The position numbers were made by a program, and so were the translations under genes. The notes under the pieces were generated by a model. That model was not told the origin of the DNA. It worked only from the letters and a program-made list of their open reading frames with translations, and ran no database searches. From Prorocentrum cordatum (lineage: Eukaryota; Sar; Dinophyceae; Prorocentrales; Prorocentraceae), in NCBI GenBank assembly GCA_963575745.1, contig CAUYUJ010015516.1, forward strand, positions 750,325 through 814,324: a DNA stretch of 64,000 nt, read 5' to 3'. Shown here one piece after another: positions 1 through 9,117 of the stretch; within the stretch, counting starts at the first letter, position 1, and each line of letters opens with the position of its first letter.

Positions 1-461
1 CCTCCCCCCACTGTCCCGCCAGACCCCGGGAGGGTGATTTTACTTTCGCTGGTGAAAAGCACTTTCCCCCCCCCTCTCGACGGTGACGGAGGGCAGGCGG
101 CGGGGGTGTTCGGGTTGGCTGGGTGGCGGGTTGGCATGTTGGCTGGGGGTTTCGGGGTGGCTGGTTGGGCTGGTTGGGCTGATTGGGCTGATGGAGCTGG
201 TTGGATGGTTGGGCTGGTTGGGTTGGCTGGGCTGGCTGGTTTGGCTGGTCAGGGCCGCTGGTTTCGATTATCATTCATAGTATCCTTCTCACTTGTATTC
301 GTGTAAGTTTCTGTATTCGAATCATTCGAAATTTTTAGTGGTGAATGTCTTAGTATTCCTGTGATGGCCATCATTGCTAATGTACGTATTCTCAGTACTC
401 TCAGTATGAAAATTACTGGAATGCATCTTATCTCATTCGTCTTCGTACTATGTTTACTATT
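1..461. repeat. Degenerate GGTTGGGCT minisatellite and AT-richer flank
   Basis: Positions 113-248 are an imperfect tandem of GGCTGG/GGTTGGGCT words. The open frames over it are Gly/Trp/Leu repeats caused by the array. From about 260 to 460 the sequence is AT-richer, and I see no motif or family there. Confidence 0.7.
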
Positions 462-590
462 TCTCCTCCTCCTCATCATCATCAGCATCCTCCTCCTCCA
501 CCTCCTCCTCCTCCTCCGCCTCCTCCTCCTGCTCCTCCTCATCCTCTTCCTCGTCGTCGTCGTCCTCGTCGTCGTCGTCGTCGTCCCTCG
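462..590. repeat. CTC then CGT trinucleotide array
   Basis: A near-continuous CTC run with CAT and CGC interruptions passes at about 548 into a GTC/CGT run. The poly-Leu, poly-Pro and poly-Val frames across it are products of the repeat. Confidence 0.9.
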
Positions 591-734
591 GCGACAGCTC
601 TGCAGACCGCCCCCCCTCCCGCTCCGGAGGTGCGGGGCGCGGCAGAGCTGCGGAGGCGCCTCGGGGCTTGGCGGGGGGGGGGGGGGGCCCGTGCCCGAAG
701 CCGCCCAAGCCGAGCACGGGGACCGAGACGCCCA

Positions 735-815
735 GGGTCTGCCCTGGGAGGAGGAGGAGGAGGAGGAGGAGGAGGAGGAGGAGGAGGAGGAGGAGGAGGA
801 GGGTCTGCCCTGGGG
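735..815. repeat. GAG array bracketed by 14-bp direct repeats
   Basis: A pure GAG run (about 748-800) is flanked on both sides by the same 14-bp word, GGGTCTGCCCTGGG, at 735-748 and 801-814. From 816 to 1044 I see nothing recognisable. Confidence 0.85.
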
Positions 816-1044
816 CCCAGTGGTGACACGCTTCTGCGGCAGCTCATGGGAGCCTTCGTGTCATCTCACCGACTCTCGCGAGCCGACGCGAGCCGACGCC
901 ACGTCGGCGCCAACTCGACGCTGCTCGACGCTGAATCAGCGCTTGCTCCTCGATTCCCAGACGCTAGCGCACGAGATTGCACTGCAACGACGGAATTACG
1001 AAGACATACAAGGCTCCCACGAAATGCTACCGAAGCACGGCAAG

Positions 1045-1203
1045 TTCGCGTCGTGTTGAACCCGACGTTGGTTCCTGACACCGCGGGGATCGTTCAAACT
1101 TGAACGATCGGCCGTTCCTATAACGCCGGATCGTTCAACGACGGGCCCATTCTGGGCAACGGGCGGCGTTCAACCTCACACGCACGCGCTGGAGTCGCCG
1201 CCG
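1045..1203. repeat. Dispersed repeat R1, copy 1, with perfect palindrome
   Basis: This segment matches 15952-16111 over its whole length with scattered substitutions and small indels. It contains the word GATCGTTCAA three times: direct at 1088-1097, inverted at 1100-1109 (a perfect 10-bp-arm palindrome with a 2-nt centre), and direct again at 1129-1138. No protein-coding signal is seen. Similarity to the second copy resumes at about 1700-1880 (second copy about 16430-16590), so the original element was larger than either conserved block. Confidence 0.75.
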
Positions 1204-1422
1204 GTCGGCACGACGCGAACCTGCTGTGCACTGTCCCTGGTCGCCTGGCTGAAGTGGACGTCAGCAGTGCTCATTGTCGCCTTTGCCGACCCCGCCCCGT
1301 GATCTACCCGCGATCAGCCCAGCCATCCACGCGCGACCGGACATGGGCAAACCCCGCGCTCGGCAATCAACGCGCGATGTCGCCCCGCCAGACATGCGTG
1401 CTGGTCTTTTCCAGGACGGCGT

Positions 1423-1640
1423 CCCCGGAAGTCCCGACCCTCTCCCTGGGACCGGCTTTTCATCCCGAGTCGGCTTTCGACGCCCCCGGGGCCCCGCGAG
1501 GGCCCTCAGAGGCCGAAAACGGCGAAGAACTTCCGTCCTGACTCTTGTTTGCCACGGCGCGACCACGTCTGGGGCGAGGTCGCCCCGGTGCATGCTGCGC
1601 CCCTGGAGCGCCCGGCATCCTCGAGGACCGGTCGGACTCC
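1423..1640. repeat. Dispersed repeat R2, copy 1 (uninterrupted)
   Basis: The block starts near AAGTCCCGACCCTCTCCC and runs through GAGGCCGAAAACGGCG to GGCGCGACCACGTCTGG. It is recognisable again near 27.86-28.2, 30.3-30.6, 30.8-31.0 and 31.24-31.4 kb. Because it is uninterrupted here, it shows the pre-insertion state for two copies elsewhere that carry insertions. Confidence 0.65.
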
Positions 1641-1879
1641 GTCCTTCCTGCCTCTGGCAGGTTCGCACCGTGCGGCCCCAGGGGCCGCCCCGTTGGCACG
1701 GCTCCTACCCTCAGGTCGGGCGTGTGTTCTCCTGCAGGCGGACTGCGGAGGAAGAGCAATCGAAAATGCCCAACAACAGCCAAAAAAACAATCAAAGCAT
1801 CGTCCCCAGACTTTTTGTTTTGATCTGTGCTTGAGTAGTCCTCCTGTTGAGGGACAGGCCCGATTTAATCTAACCCGGA

Positions 1880-2220
1880 GCCGCCAAGGCCCCGCGTAGA
1901 CTGAGACCAGAGACGGGCGCACCTGGGGCTCGGTAACACGCGTACGGGTGCGCCCCTTCAGAGGAACAAAAAAACGGCATGAACTGGGAAGTACAAGGAC
2001 ATTCTAGTACTACATGCTCTCCTTGGAAGCGCGCGTCCGACCCGAACATATAGTATACCCATCTTGTAGTATATCGTTTCCCGAGCGGTACGGCCAGAAA
2101 GCGCCCGCCACGAAGCATATAATGTAAGATTTGTCGGAGCGCGAGTCACCCCTGGGGGTGCGACGCACACATAGTATTAGTATGTTGGGGTGTGCCGCCG
2201 ATGAACGTTCAGTTCTGGAG
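1880..2220. other. No recognised feature
   Basis: About 340 bp, partly AT-rich (several TAGTAT words at 2005-2190). No protein family, RNA gene or repeat copy is recognised in it. Confidence 0.5.
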
Positions 2221-2224
2221 CCCC

Positions 2225-2343
2225 ACACGGGTTTCTGGGATCGGCGCTGGGGCCCCCCTGGCGGCGTCTCCGGTGCCGCCACTTTGCGCGCTCCGCGCGC
2301 CAGGGAGAGGGTCCATCGCCGATCCAAGAAATCCGCGCAAAGC
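2225..2343. repeat. Fold-back repeat R3, partial copy
   Basis: The right half, ending GATCCAAGAAATCCGCGC, matches the right arm of the fuller copies at 2620-2765 and 15408-15562. The left arm is degraded. Confidence 0.55.
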
Positions 2344-2365
2344 TTCAAAATGAGCGGCGGCCCGT

Positions 2366-2560
2366 GGGGGAAGTGAAAAGGGGCGGGCCTTCTCAGAAGG
2401 CTCGGAAATTTCTGGGCAGCCCGAAAAGTGTTCAAAACCCTCCCCGAAGTCACAGCGAACTTCTCGAAGGCCAGGGGGCTTCTGGGAAGCCCCGCCGCCT
2501 TCTGAGGAGGCCTCCTCCTTCTCCCGTCCCCCCTCACCTCGCTCGCCGCCGACAACAGCC
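2366..2560 (+). repeat. Dispersed repeat R4, copy 1
   Basis: The block runs from AAGGGGCGGGCCTTCTCAG to CTCGCTCGCCGCCGAC and is rich in short TTCTCAGAAGGC-type self-complementary words. The same block occurs at 54772-54955 in the same order. Related sequence is seen at about 21140-21320 (opposite orientation) and 30140-30245. Confidence 0.7.
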
Positions 2561-2619
2561 TGCGTGCATGCAGCGTGTGCTTCGAAGTACAGGAGAAAGA
2601 ACTGCACGAACATAATTTT

Positions 2620-2765
2620 CGACGGTCCGCGCGGATTACTTGGATCTGCGCAGGACCTCCCTCCCTGGCGCACGAAGGGCGCCAGGGGCGGCGCCGGAGG
2701 CGCCGCCAGGGCGCTCCAGCGCGGACCCAAGAAGTCCGCGCGAAGCGCCAAGAGTTTATGTTTGC
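2620..2765. repeat. Fold-back repeat R3, copy 2
   Basis: The left arm (CGCGGATTACTTGGATCTGC) and right arm (GGACCCAAGAAGTCCGCGCG) are inverted relative to each other around a GC-rich centre that is itself self-complementary (GGCGCCGGAGGCGCC). It aligns with 15408-15562. No coding content is seen. Confidence 0.7.
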
Positions 2766-2949
2766 GTGTAGCGTTATTTCTTCTTCGATCTTCAAAGTAC
2801 GCGCGCCGTGGCCGTCCGCGGCGCGGGGCCGACTCGGGGACGTCGGCGGGGGTGGCGCTCCCCTGCCCCGCCAGGGCCGGGGCTCCGGTCAGAGCAGGCG
2901 GCGCGACGGCGGCGAAGCCTCGAACGGCAGCAGCCCCATGAACACGAGA

Positions 2950-3230
2950 GGCTGCGTTGCGGACTGAGGGCCTCCACGTGATACGGGGGCGTGCGCTAGC
3001 TCCCGCCACTCCCCCTCCCTGGGGAGACCAAGGGGTACCGATGCCGCTACTCCCCTCTCCCGGGGTGCGTTCCGACCAGAATTTCGAGGCGAATCCAACG
3101 GTGACGACGATGGGCCTCCGAAGAGACCCAAAAATAGGAAAACGCGCGGAGCGTAGCGGTATGGATTCCTTTTCCTCCTCTGACACTTCTCCTGCACTGG
3201 CCAGACACCAGGGTTCTGTGGTCGCCTCTG
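2950..3230. other. No recognised feature
   Basis: Unassigned sequence between repeats, containing one self-complementary CTCCCTGGGGAG word near 3015-3030. No gene is supported. Confidence 0.4.
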
Positions 3231-3374
3231 GCCTCCTCCTCCTCCTCCTCCTCCTCCTCCTCCTCCTCCTCTTCCTCTTCCTCGTCCTCGTCCTCCTCCT
3301 CCTCCTCCTCCTCATCCTCCTACTCCTCCTGCTCCTTTGGCCTCCTCCTCCTCCTCCTCCTCCTCTTCTTCTGC

Positions 3375-3409
<35 letters not shown>

Positions 3410-3420
3410 TATTATTATTA

Positions 3421-3455
<35 letters not shown>

Positions 3456-3507
3456 TATTTGTCCTCATCCTCCTCCTCCTCCTCCTCCTCCTCCTCTCCT
3501 CCTCCCT

Positions 3508-3538
<31 letters not shown>

Positions 3539-4084
3539 CTCCTCCTCCGCCCCATTCCCGCCTCCTCCTCCTCCTCCTCCTCCTCCTCCTCCTCCTCCTC
3601 CTCCTCCTCCTCCTCCTCCTCCTCCGCCTCCACCTCCTCCTCCTCCTCCTCCTCCTCCTCCTCCTCCTCCTCCTCCTCCTCCTCCTCCTCCTCCCCGTCC
3701 CCTGATCTCCCCGCGCGCGGCGGCTTGGCCCCCCCACCCCCCCGTCGGGGCACCACGCCGGGAGGGCACAGCGGCGCGAGAAGCCTGCGCGCGCGATGAG
3801 GCCGAGGGGCGGCGAAGCCGGCCGGGGAAGGTTCTGAGTCAACAGGGGGGCGGGGGGCACAGCTGCGAGAGCGAGGAGGAGGAGGAGGAGGAGGAGGACG
3901 AGGAGGAGGAGGAGGAAGAGCGAGGTTGAGGAGGAGGGATAGGGGGAGGAGCGCGGAGGAGGAGGAGGAGGAGGAGGAGGAGGAGGACGAGGAGGAGGAG
4001 GAGGAGGAGGCGAAGGAGCAAGGAGGAGGAAGACGAGGACGAGGAGGACGAGGAGGAGGAGGGGGAGGAGGATGACGGGGAGGA
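3231..4084. repeat. CTC, TTA and GAG trinucleotide blocks
   Basis: CTC runs at 3231-3372 and 3462-3694 surround a TTA run at about 3375-3460. A GC-rich unique spacer of about 180 bp follows, then a GAG run at 3874-4084. The strand switch from pyrimidine-rich to purine-rich lies in the spacer. All long frames here are homopolymeric (Leu, Ser, Pro, Glu, Gly, Arg) and are not genes. Confidence 0.9.
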
Positions 4085-4285
4085 GGTAAGGTGAGGTGAG
4101 GTGGGAACGGTACGGTAGGGTGAGGCAAATGGGTAACATGACTGCAACATGGTGCAAGGTAGGGTCATGTAATGACGCGTAGGGTAGGGTAGGGTAGGGT
4201 GGGGTAGGGTAAAGGTACAGACAATAGCAGAGGTACAGGGTAATAGGAAAGTGAAGGTAAAAGTACAGGTAAATCTGCATATACA
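4083..4285. repeat. AGGTAA-rich stretch with a TAGGG pentamer run
   Basis: A TAGGG/GGGTA pentamer run lies at 4180-4213, inside a longer stretch of degenerate AGGTAA/AAGGTA words. A similar AGGTAA-type stretch lies at 8310-8425, just beyond the other end of the composite satellite block. Confidence 0.7.
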
Positions 4286-4289
4286 TAGT

Positions 4290-5822
4290 ATCCCGGCAAA
4301 GCAACCTAACAGCGATGTGTAGGAGCATATCTGGAAGCATTCCCCTGAAGATTCAGATGAGAAGCCAGTTGTAGAATTCTGCTGTTCTCGCAGTCGTAGT
4401 CGCATTCGCGATGAAAGTCGCAGTGGCAACGGCAGTCGCAGTCACAGCCTCAGCCTCAGCCTGCCTCAGACTCAGTCTGCCTCAGCCTCAGCCTCAGCCT
4501 GCCTCGGCCTCAGCATCAGTCTGCCTTCAGCCTCGGCCTCAGCCTCCGCCTGCCTCAGCCTCACCCTGCATGAGCCTCAGCCTCAGCCTCAGCCTGCCTC
4601 AGCATCAGCCTGCCTCAGCCTCAGCCTCAGCCTGCCTCTGCCTCAGCCTCAGCCTGCTTCAGCCTCAGCCTCAGTCTGCCTGCCTCGGCCTCAGCCTCGC
4701 TCAGCCTCAGCCTCACCTCAGCCTCAGCCCTCAGCCTCAGCCTCAGCCTCAGCCTCAGCCTCAGCCTCAGCCTGCCTCATCATCAGCCTCAGCCTCAGCC
4801 TCAGCCTGCCTCAGCCTCAGCCTCAGCCTCAGCCTCAGCCTCAGCCTCAGCCTCAGCCTGCTTCAGCCTCAGCCTCAGTCTGCCTTCAGCCTCGGCCTCA
4901 GCCTCAGCCTGCCTCAGCCTCAGCCTGCATCAGCCTCAGCCTCAGCCTCAGCCTGCCTCAGCATCAGCCTGCCTCAGCCTCAGCCTCAGCCTGCCTCAGC
5001 CTCAGCCTCAGCCTGCTTCAGCCTCAGCCTCAGTCTGCCTTCAGCCTCGGCCTCAGCCTCAGCCTGCCTCAGCCTCAGCCTGCCTCAGCCTCAGCCTCAG
5101 CCTGCCTCAGCATTCAAAATGTGGCCCGGGAATGGAGTTCTGGGAACTAGCCTGCCTCAGCATCAGCCTGCCTCAGCCTCAGCCTCAGCCTCAGCCTCAG
5201 CCTCAGCCTCAGCCTCAGCCTGCTTCAGCTTCAGCCTCAGTCTGCCTCAGCCTCAGCCTGCATCAGCCTCAGCCTCAGCCTCAGCCTGCCTCAGCATCAG
5301 CCTGCCTCAGCCTCAGCCTCAGCCTCAGCCTCAGCCTCAGCCTCAGTTTCAGTCTGCCTTCAGCCTCGGCCTCAGCCTCAGCCTGCCCCAGCCTCAGCAT
5401 CAGCCTGCCTCAGCATTCAAAATGTGGCCCGGGAATGGTGTTCTGGGAACACGAAGAACACGAAGTGGCCTACAGTTGGCTCCGGGCATTCAAAATCATG
5501 CCCAGGAATGGTGTTTTGGGAACACGAAGAACACGAAGTGGCCTACAGTTGGCTCCGGGCATTCAAAATGTGGCCCGGGAATGGTGTTCTGGGAACACGA
5601 AGAACACGAAGTGGCCTACAGTTGGCTCCGGGCATTCAAAATCATGCCCAGGAATGGAGTTCTGGGAACTCCAAGACCACGAAAAGCGTTACTGTTTGCT
5701 TAAAACGAGTTCCCCGGCATCCTCCCCGCATCCTCCCCCGGATCACGCCCAGACCCCCCTGGGGCGACATGATACTCTCTTTTGACCGTACTAGAAGCCT
5801 ATCAGTCTTCGCTGTCAGGTAA
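4290..5822 (+). repeat. Composite satellite, copy I
   Basis: Four modules follow in order. The head (4290-4440) begins ATCCCGGCAAAGCAACC and holds GTAGAATTCTGCTGTTCTCG. The CAGCCT array (4441-5413) has one stray piece of the next module at 5113-5150. The 73-bp minisatellite (5414-5690) has unit starts at 5415, 5488, 5561 and 5634. The tail (5691-5822) contains GTTTGCTTAAAACGAG and ends near CTATCAGTCTTCGCTGTCAG. The same order recurs at 5832-7603 and 52548-53887. No stop codons occur in long forward frames, but composition is purely repetitive and no known domain is present. Confidence 0.85.
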
Positions 5823-5831
5823 TAAAAAATT

Positions 5832-7603
5832 ATCCCGGCAAAGCAACCTAACAGCGATGTGTAGGAGCATATCTGGAAGCATTCCCCTTAAGATTCACAT
5901 GAGAATCCAGTAGTAGAATTCTGCTGTTCTCGCAGTGGCAGTCGCATTCGCGATGAAAGTCGCAGTGGCAACGGCAGTCGCAGTCACAGCCTCAGCCTCA
6001 GCCTGCCTCAGCCTCAGCCTCAGCCTGCCTCAGCCTCAGCCTCAGCCTGCTTCAGCCTCAGCTTCAGTCTGCCTTCAGCCTCGGCCTCAGCCTCAGCCTG
6101 CCTCAGCCTCAGCCTGCATCAGCCTCAGCCTCAGCCTCAGCCTGCCTCAGCATCAGCCTGCCTCAGCCTCAGCCTCAGCCTGCCTCAGCCTCAGCCTCAG
6201 CCTGCTTCAGCCTCAGCCTCAGTCTGCCTTCAGCCTCGGCCTCAGCCTCAGCCTGCCTCAGCCTCAGCCTGCATCAGCCTCAGCCTCAGCCTCAGCCTGC
6301 CTCAGCATCAGCCTGCCTCAGCCTCAGCCTCAGCCTGCCTCAGCCTCAGCCTCAGCCTGCTTCAGCCTCAGCCTCAGTCTGCCTTCAGCCTCGGCCTCAG
6401 CCTCAGCCTGCCTCAGCCTCAGCCTGCATCAGCCTCAGCCTCAGCCTCAGCCTGCCTCAGCATCAGCCTGCCTCAGCCTCAGCCTCAGCCTGCCTCAGCC
6501 TCAGCCTCAGCCTGCTTCAGCCTCAGCCTCAGTCTGCCTTCAGCCTCGGCCTCAGCCTCAGCCTGCCTCAGCCTCAGCCTGCATCAGCCTCAGCCTCAGC
6601 CTCAGCCTGCCTCAGCATCAGCCTGCCTCAGCCTCAGCCTCAGCCTGCCTCAGCCTCAGCCTCAGCCTGCTTCAGCCTCAGCCTCAGTCTGCCTTCAGCC
6701 TCGGCCTCAGCCTCAGCCTGCCTCAGCCTCAGCCTGCATCAGCCTCAGCCTCAGCCTCAGCCTGCCTCAGCATCAGCCTGCCTCAGCCTCAGCCTCAGCC
6801 TGCCTCAGCCTCAGCCTCAGCCTGCTTCAGCCTGAGCCTCAGTCTGCCTTCAGCCTCGGCCTCAGCCTCAGCCTGCCTCAGCCTCAGCCTCAGCCTGCCT
6901 CAGCATTCAAAATGTGGCCCGGGAATGGAGTTCTGGGAACTCGAAGAACACGAAGTGGCCTGCAGTTGGCTCCGGGCATTCAAAATCATGCCCAGGAATG
7001 GAGTTCTGGGAACTCGAAAACCACGAAGTGGCCTACAGTTGGCTCCGGGCATTCAAAATCATGCCCAGGAATGGAGTTCTGGGAACTCGAAGACACGAAG
7101 TGGCCTACAGTTGGCTCCGGGCATTCAAAATGTGGCCCAGGAATGAGTTCTGGGAACTCGAAGACCACGAAGTAGCCTACAGTTGGCTCCGGGCATTCAG
7201 AATGTGGCCCGGGAATGGAGTTTTGGGAACTCGAAGAGCACGACGTGGCCTACAGTTGGCTCCGGGCATTCAAAATGTGGCCCGGGAATGGAATTCTGGG
7301 AACTCGAAGAACACGAAGTGGCTTACAGTTGGCTCCGGGCATCCAAAATGTGGCCCGGGAATGGAGTTCTGGGAAGTCGGAGAGCACGAAGTGACCTACA
7401 GTTGGCTCCGGGCATCCAAAATGTGGCCCGGGAATGGAGTTCTGGGAGGTCGAAGAGCACGAAGTGTGTGACTGTTTGCTTAAAACGAGCCCGGCCCTGA
7501 GCCCAGCCCTCGCTGTCCGGATGCCGCCCAGACCTCCCTTCTGAGTCATCAGATGCTTTCTTTTGACACCACTAGAAACCTATCAGTCTTCGCTGTTTGG
7601 TAA
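5832..7603 (+). repeat. Composite satellite, copy II with 155-bp higher-order repeat
   Basis: It begins 9 bp after the tail of copy I, so copies I and II are in tandem. The head is 5832-5980, the CAGCCT array 5981-6903, the 73-bp-type units 6904-7465 and the tail 7466-7603. Within the array the word TCTGCCTTCAGCCTCGG recurs at 6068, 6223, 6378, 6533, 6688 and 6843, which is exactly every 155 bp. The same 155-bp step is seen in copy I (4879 and 5034). The higher-order units are almost identical. Confidence 0.85.
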
Positions 7604-8263
7604 CTATCAGCATGTCCTGGCATTAAGGTGCGCAGTAGGCGCTGCGCAGTTCCTTTGAAAGGAAATCTTCGAAAGCAGGGCTGTAGCCAAGAAGGCTACG
7701 GGGACGATGATGATGATGATGATGATGAAAATGATGAGTCTTGGAAGTCTGGGAAGTGGAAGAGCACGAAATGGCCTACAGTTGGCTCCGGGCATTCAAA
7801 ATGTGGCCCGGGAGTGGAGTTCGGGGAAGTGGAAGAGCACGAAGTGGCCTACAGTTGGCTCCGGGCATTCAAAATGTGGCCCGGGAATTGTGTTCTGGGA
7901 AGTCCAAGAGCACGAAGTGGCCTACAGTTGGCTCCGGGCATCCAAAATGTGGCCCGGGAATGGAGTTCTGGGAAGTCGAAGAACACGAAGTGGCTTACAA
8001 TTGGCTCCGGGCATCCAAAATCTGGCCCGGGAATGGAGTTCTGAGAAATCGAAGAGCGCGAAGTGGCCTACAGTTGGCTCCGGGCATTCGAAATGTGGCC
8101 CGGGAATGGAGTTCTGGGAGGTCGAAGAGCACGAAGTGTGTGACTGTTTGCTTAAAACGAGCCCGGCCCTCGCCTGTCCAGCTCCCGCCCAGACCCCCTG
8201 GGGAGTCATCGGATGCTCTCTTTTGACCCCATCAGAAACCTATCATTCGCTGTTAGGTAATAG
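7604..8263 (+). repeat. Composite satellite, truncated third copy
   Basis: Head and CAGCCT array are absent. A short GAT run (about 7706-7735) leads straight into 73-bp-type units (7740-8140), followed by the standard tail with GTTTGCTTAAAACGAGCCC and TAGAAACC-like words to 8263. Confidence 0.75.
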
Positions 8264-8309
8264 CGGTATAACGAACAAGGCAATGTGTGAAAGACACATG
8301 TGCGTACCG

Positions 8310-8425
8310 GTGAAGGTAAAGATGGGGGAGATAGTGAAAGTGGTACATGGAAAAAAGTAAGGGTACATGTGGAGGTAAACATGGAGGTAAAGATGAAGGT
8401 AACGGTACGGTAAGGTAAAGCAGCA
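8310..8425. repeat. AGGTAA-rich stretch
   Basis: Degenerate GGTAAAG/GTACATG words, related to 4083-4285. Confidence 0.55.
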
Positions 8426-8583
8426 ACCAGCCTGACCGTTTGGGCAGCCAAAGGATCCAAGCTCGCAAGCTGAGGGCAGGAGGCGAGGGAGGTGGAGAGT
8501 GGCCGCAGGACGCCTCAGAAGACTTTTCGGGCCACGACAGACGGCCCCAACAGCCCCGAAGGCCGCACCTGCGGGCAGCCCAA

Positions 8584-8788
8584 GAAGAGGAGAGGAGGAG
8601 GAGGAGGAGGAGGAGGAGGAGGAGGAGGAGGAGGCGGACGAGGAGGAAAGAGGGAGGAGGGAGGGAGGAGGAGGAGGAGGAGGAGGAGGAGGAGGAGGAG
8701 GAGGAGGAGGAGGAGGAGGAGGAGGAGGGAGGAGGGAGGAGGGAGGAGGGAGGAGGAGGAGGAGGGGGGGATCGATCGATCGATCGAG
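8584..8788. repeat. GGA array ending in a CGAT tetranucleotide run
   Basis: A purine array at 8584-8768 ends in GATCGATCGATCGATCGA at about 8769-8787, followed by unassigned sequence to 9117. Confidence 0.9.
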
Positions 8789-9117
8789 TTCTCGGGTTTG
8801 TTCGGTGCTACTCTCGCCCCTGGGACTTCGCAGCTTTGAATAATATGAGTGGCCTGGCCGTCGTTACTTTCCTGAAAACGGTTGCAGGCGTCAGTAGACG
8901 CTCGGGCCCTACCTGCACCGACCGCCCACACGCAGGATATCAGCGGGCAGGTTCCACGGTTCCACCCGCTTCACGAATGCCCTCTCGCTGGCTCCTCCCC
9001 GCTCCTGCTCGGACCCCCATCGCCTCTGCCCTTTCGCTTCGGTTCGGGGGAAGAGGCCAGCGCACAGCAAAATACGAGGGACAACTCGGGCAACGGAGTT
9101 GGAAGAGTTCGGGAGTC

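Noticed and set aside
361-1059. Long plus-strand open frame of about 230 codons
   Set aside because: Most of it is CTC, GTC and GAG repeat phases (poly-Leu, poly-Val, poly-Glu); no domain or unique core.
4180-4213. TAGGG run as a telomere
   Set aside because: Pentamer, only about 34 bp, and internal. Dinoflagellate telomeres are reported as TTTAGGG.
3421-4340. Long poly-Ser/Leu/Arg/Gly frames on both strands
   Set aside because: They exist in every phase because the DNA is CTC/GAG repeat.
4411-7146. Frames of about 400-430 codons, Ser-Leu-Pro-Gln-rich
   Set aside because: They are translations of the CAGCCT array and the 73-bp minisatellite. Noted as an observation on the repeat, not as a gene.
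7684-7704. Spliced-leader-like word on the minus strand (CCGTAGCCTTCTTGGCTACAG-type)
   Set aside because: Only about 17 of 21 positions match and the word is itself nearly palindromic; chance is likely.
5414-8140. Regularly spaced 73-bp units could be mistaken for a CRISPR array
   Set aside because: Adjacent near-identical units with no unique spacers, and a eukaryotic context.
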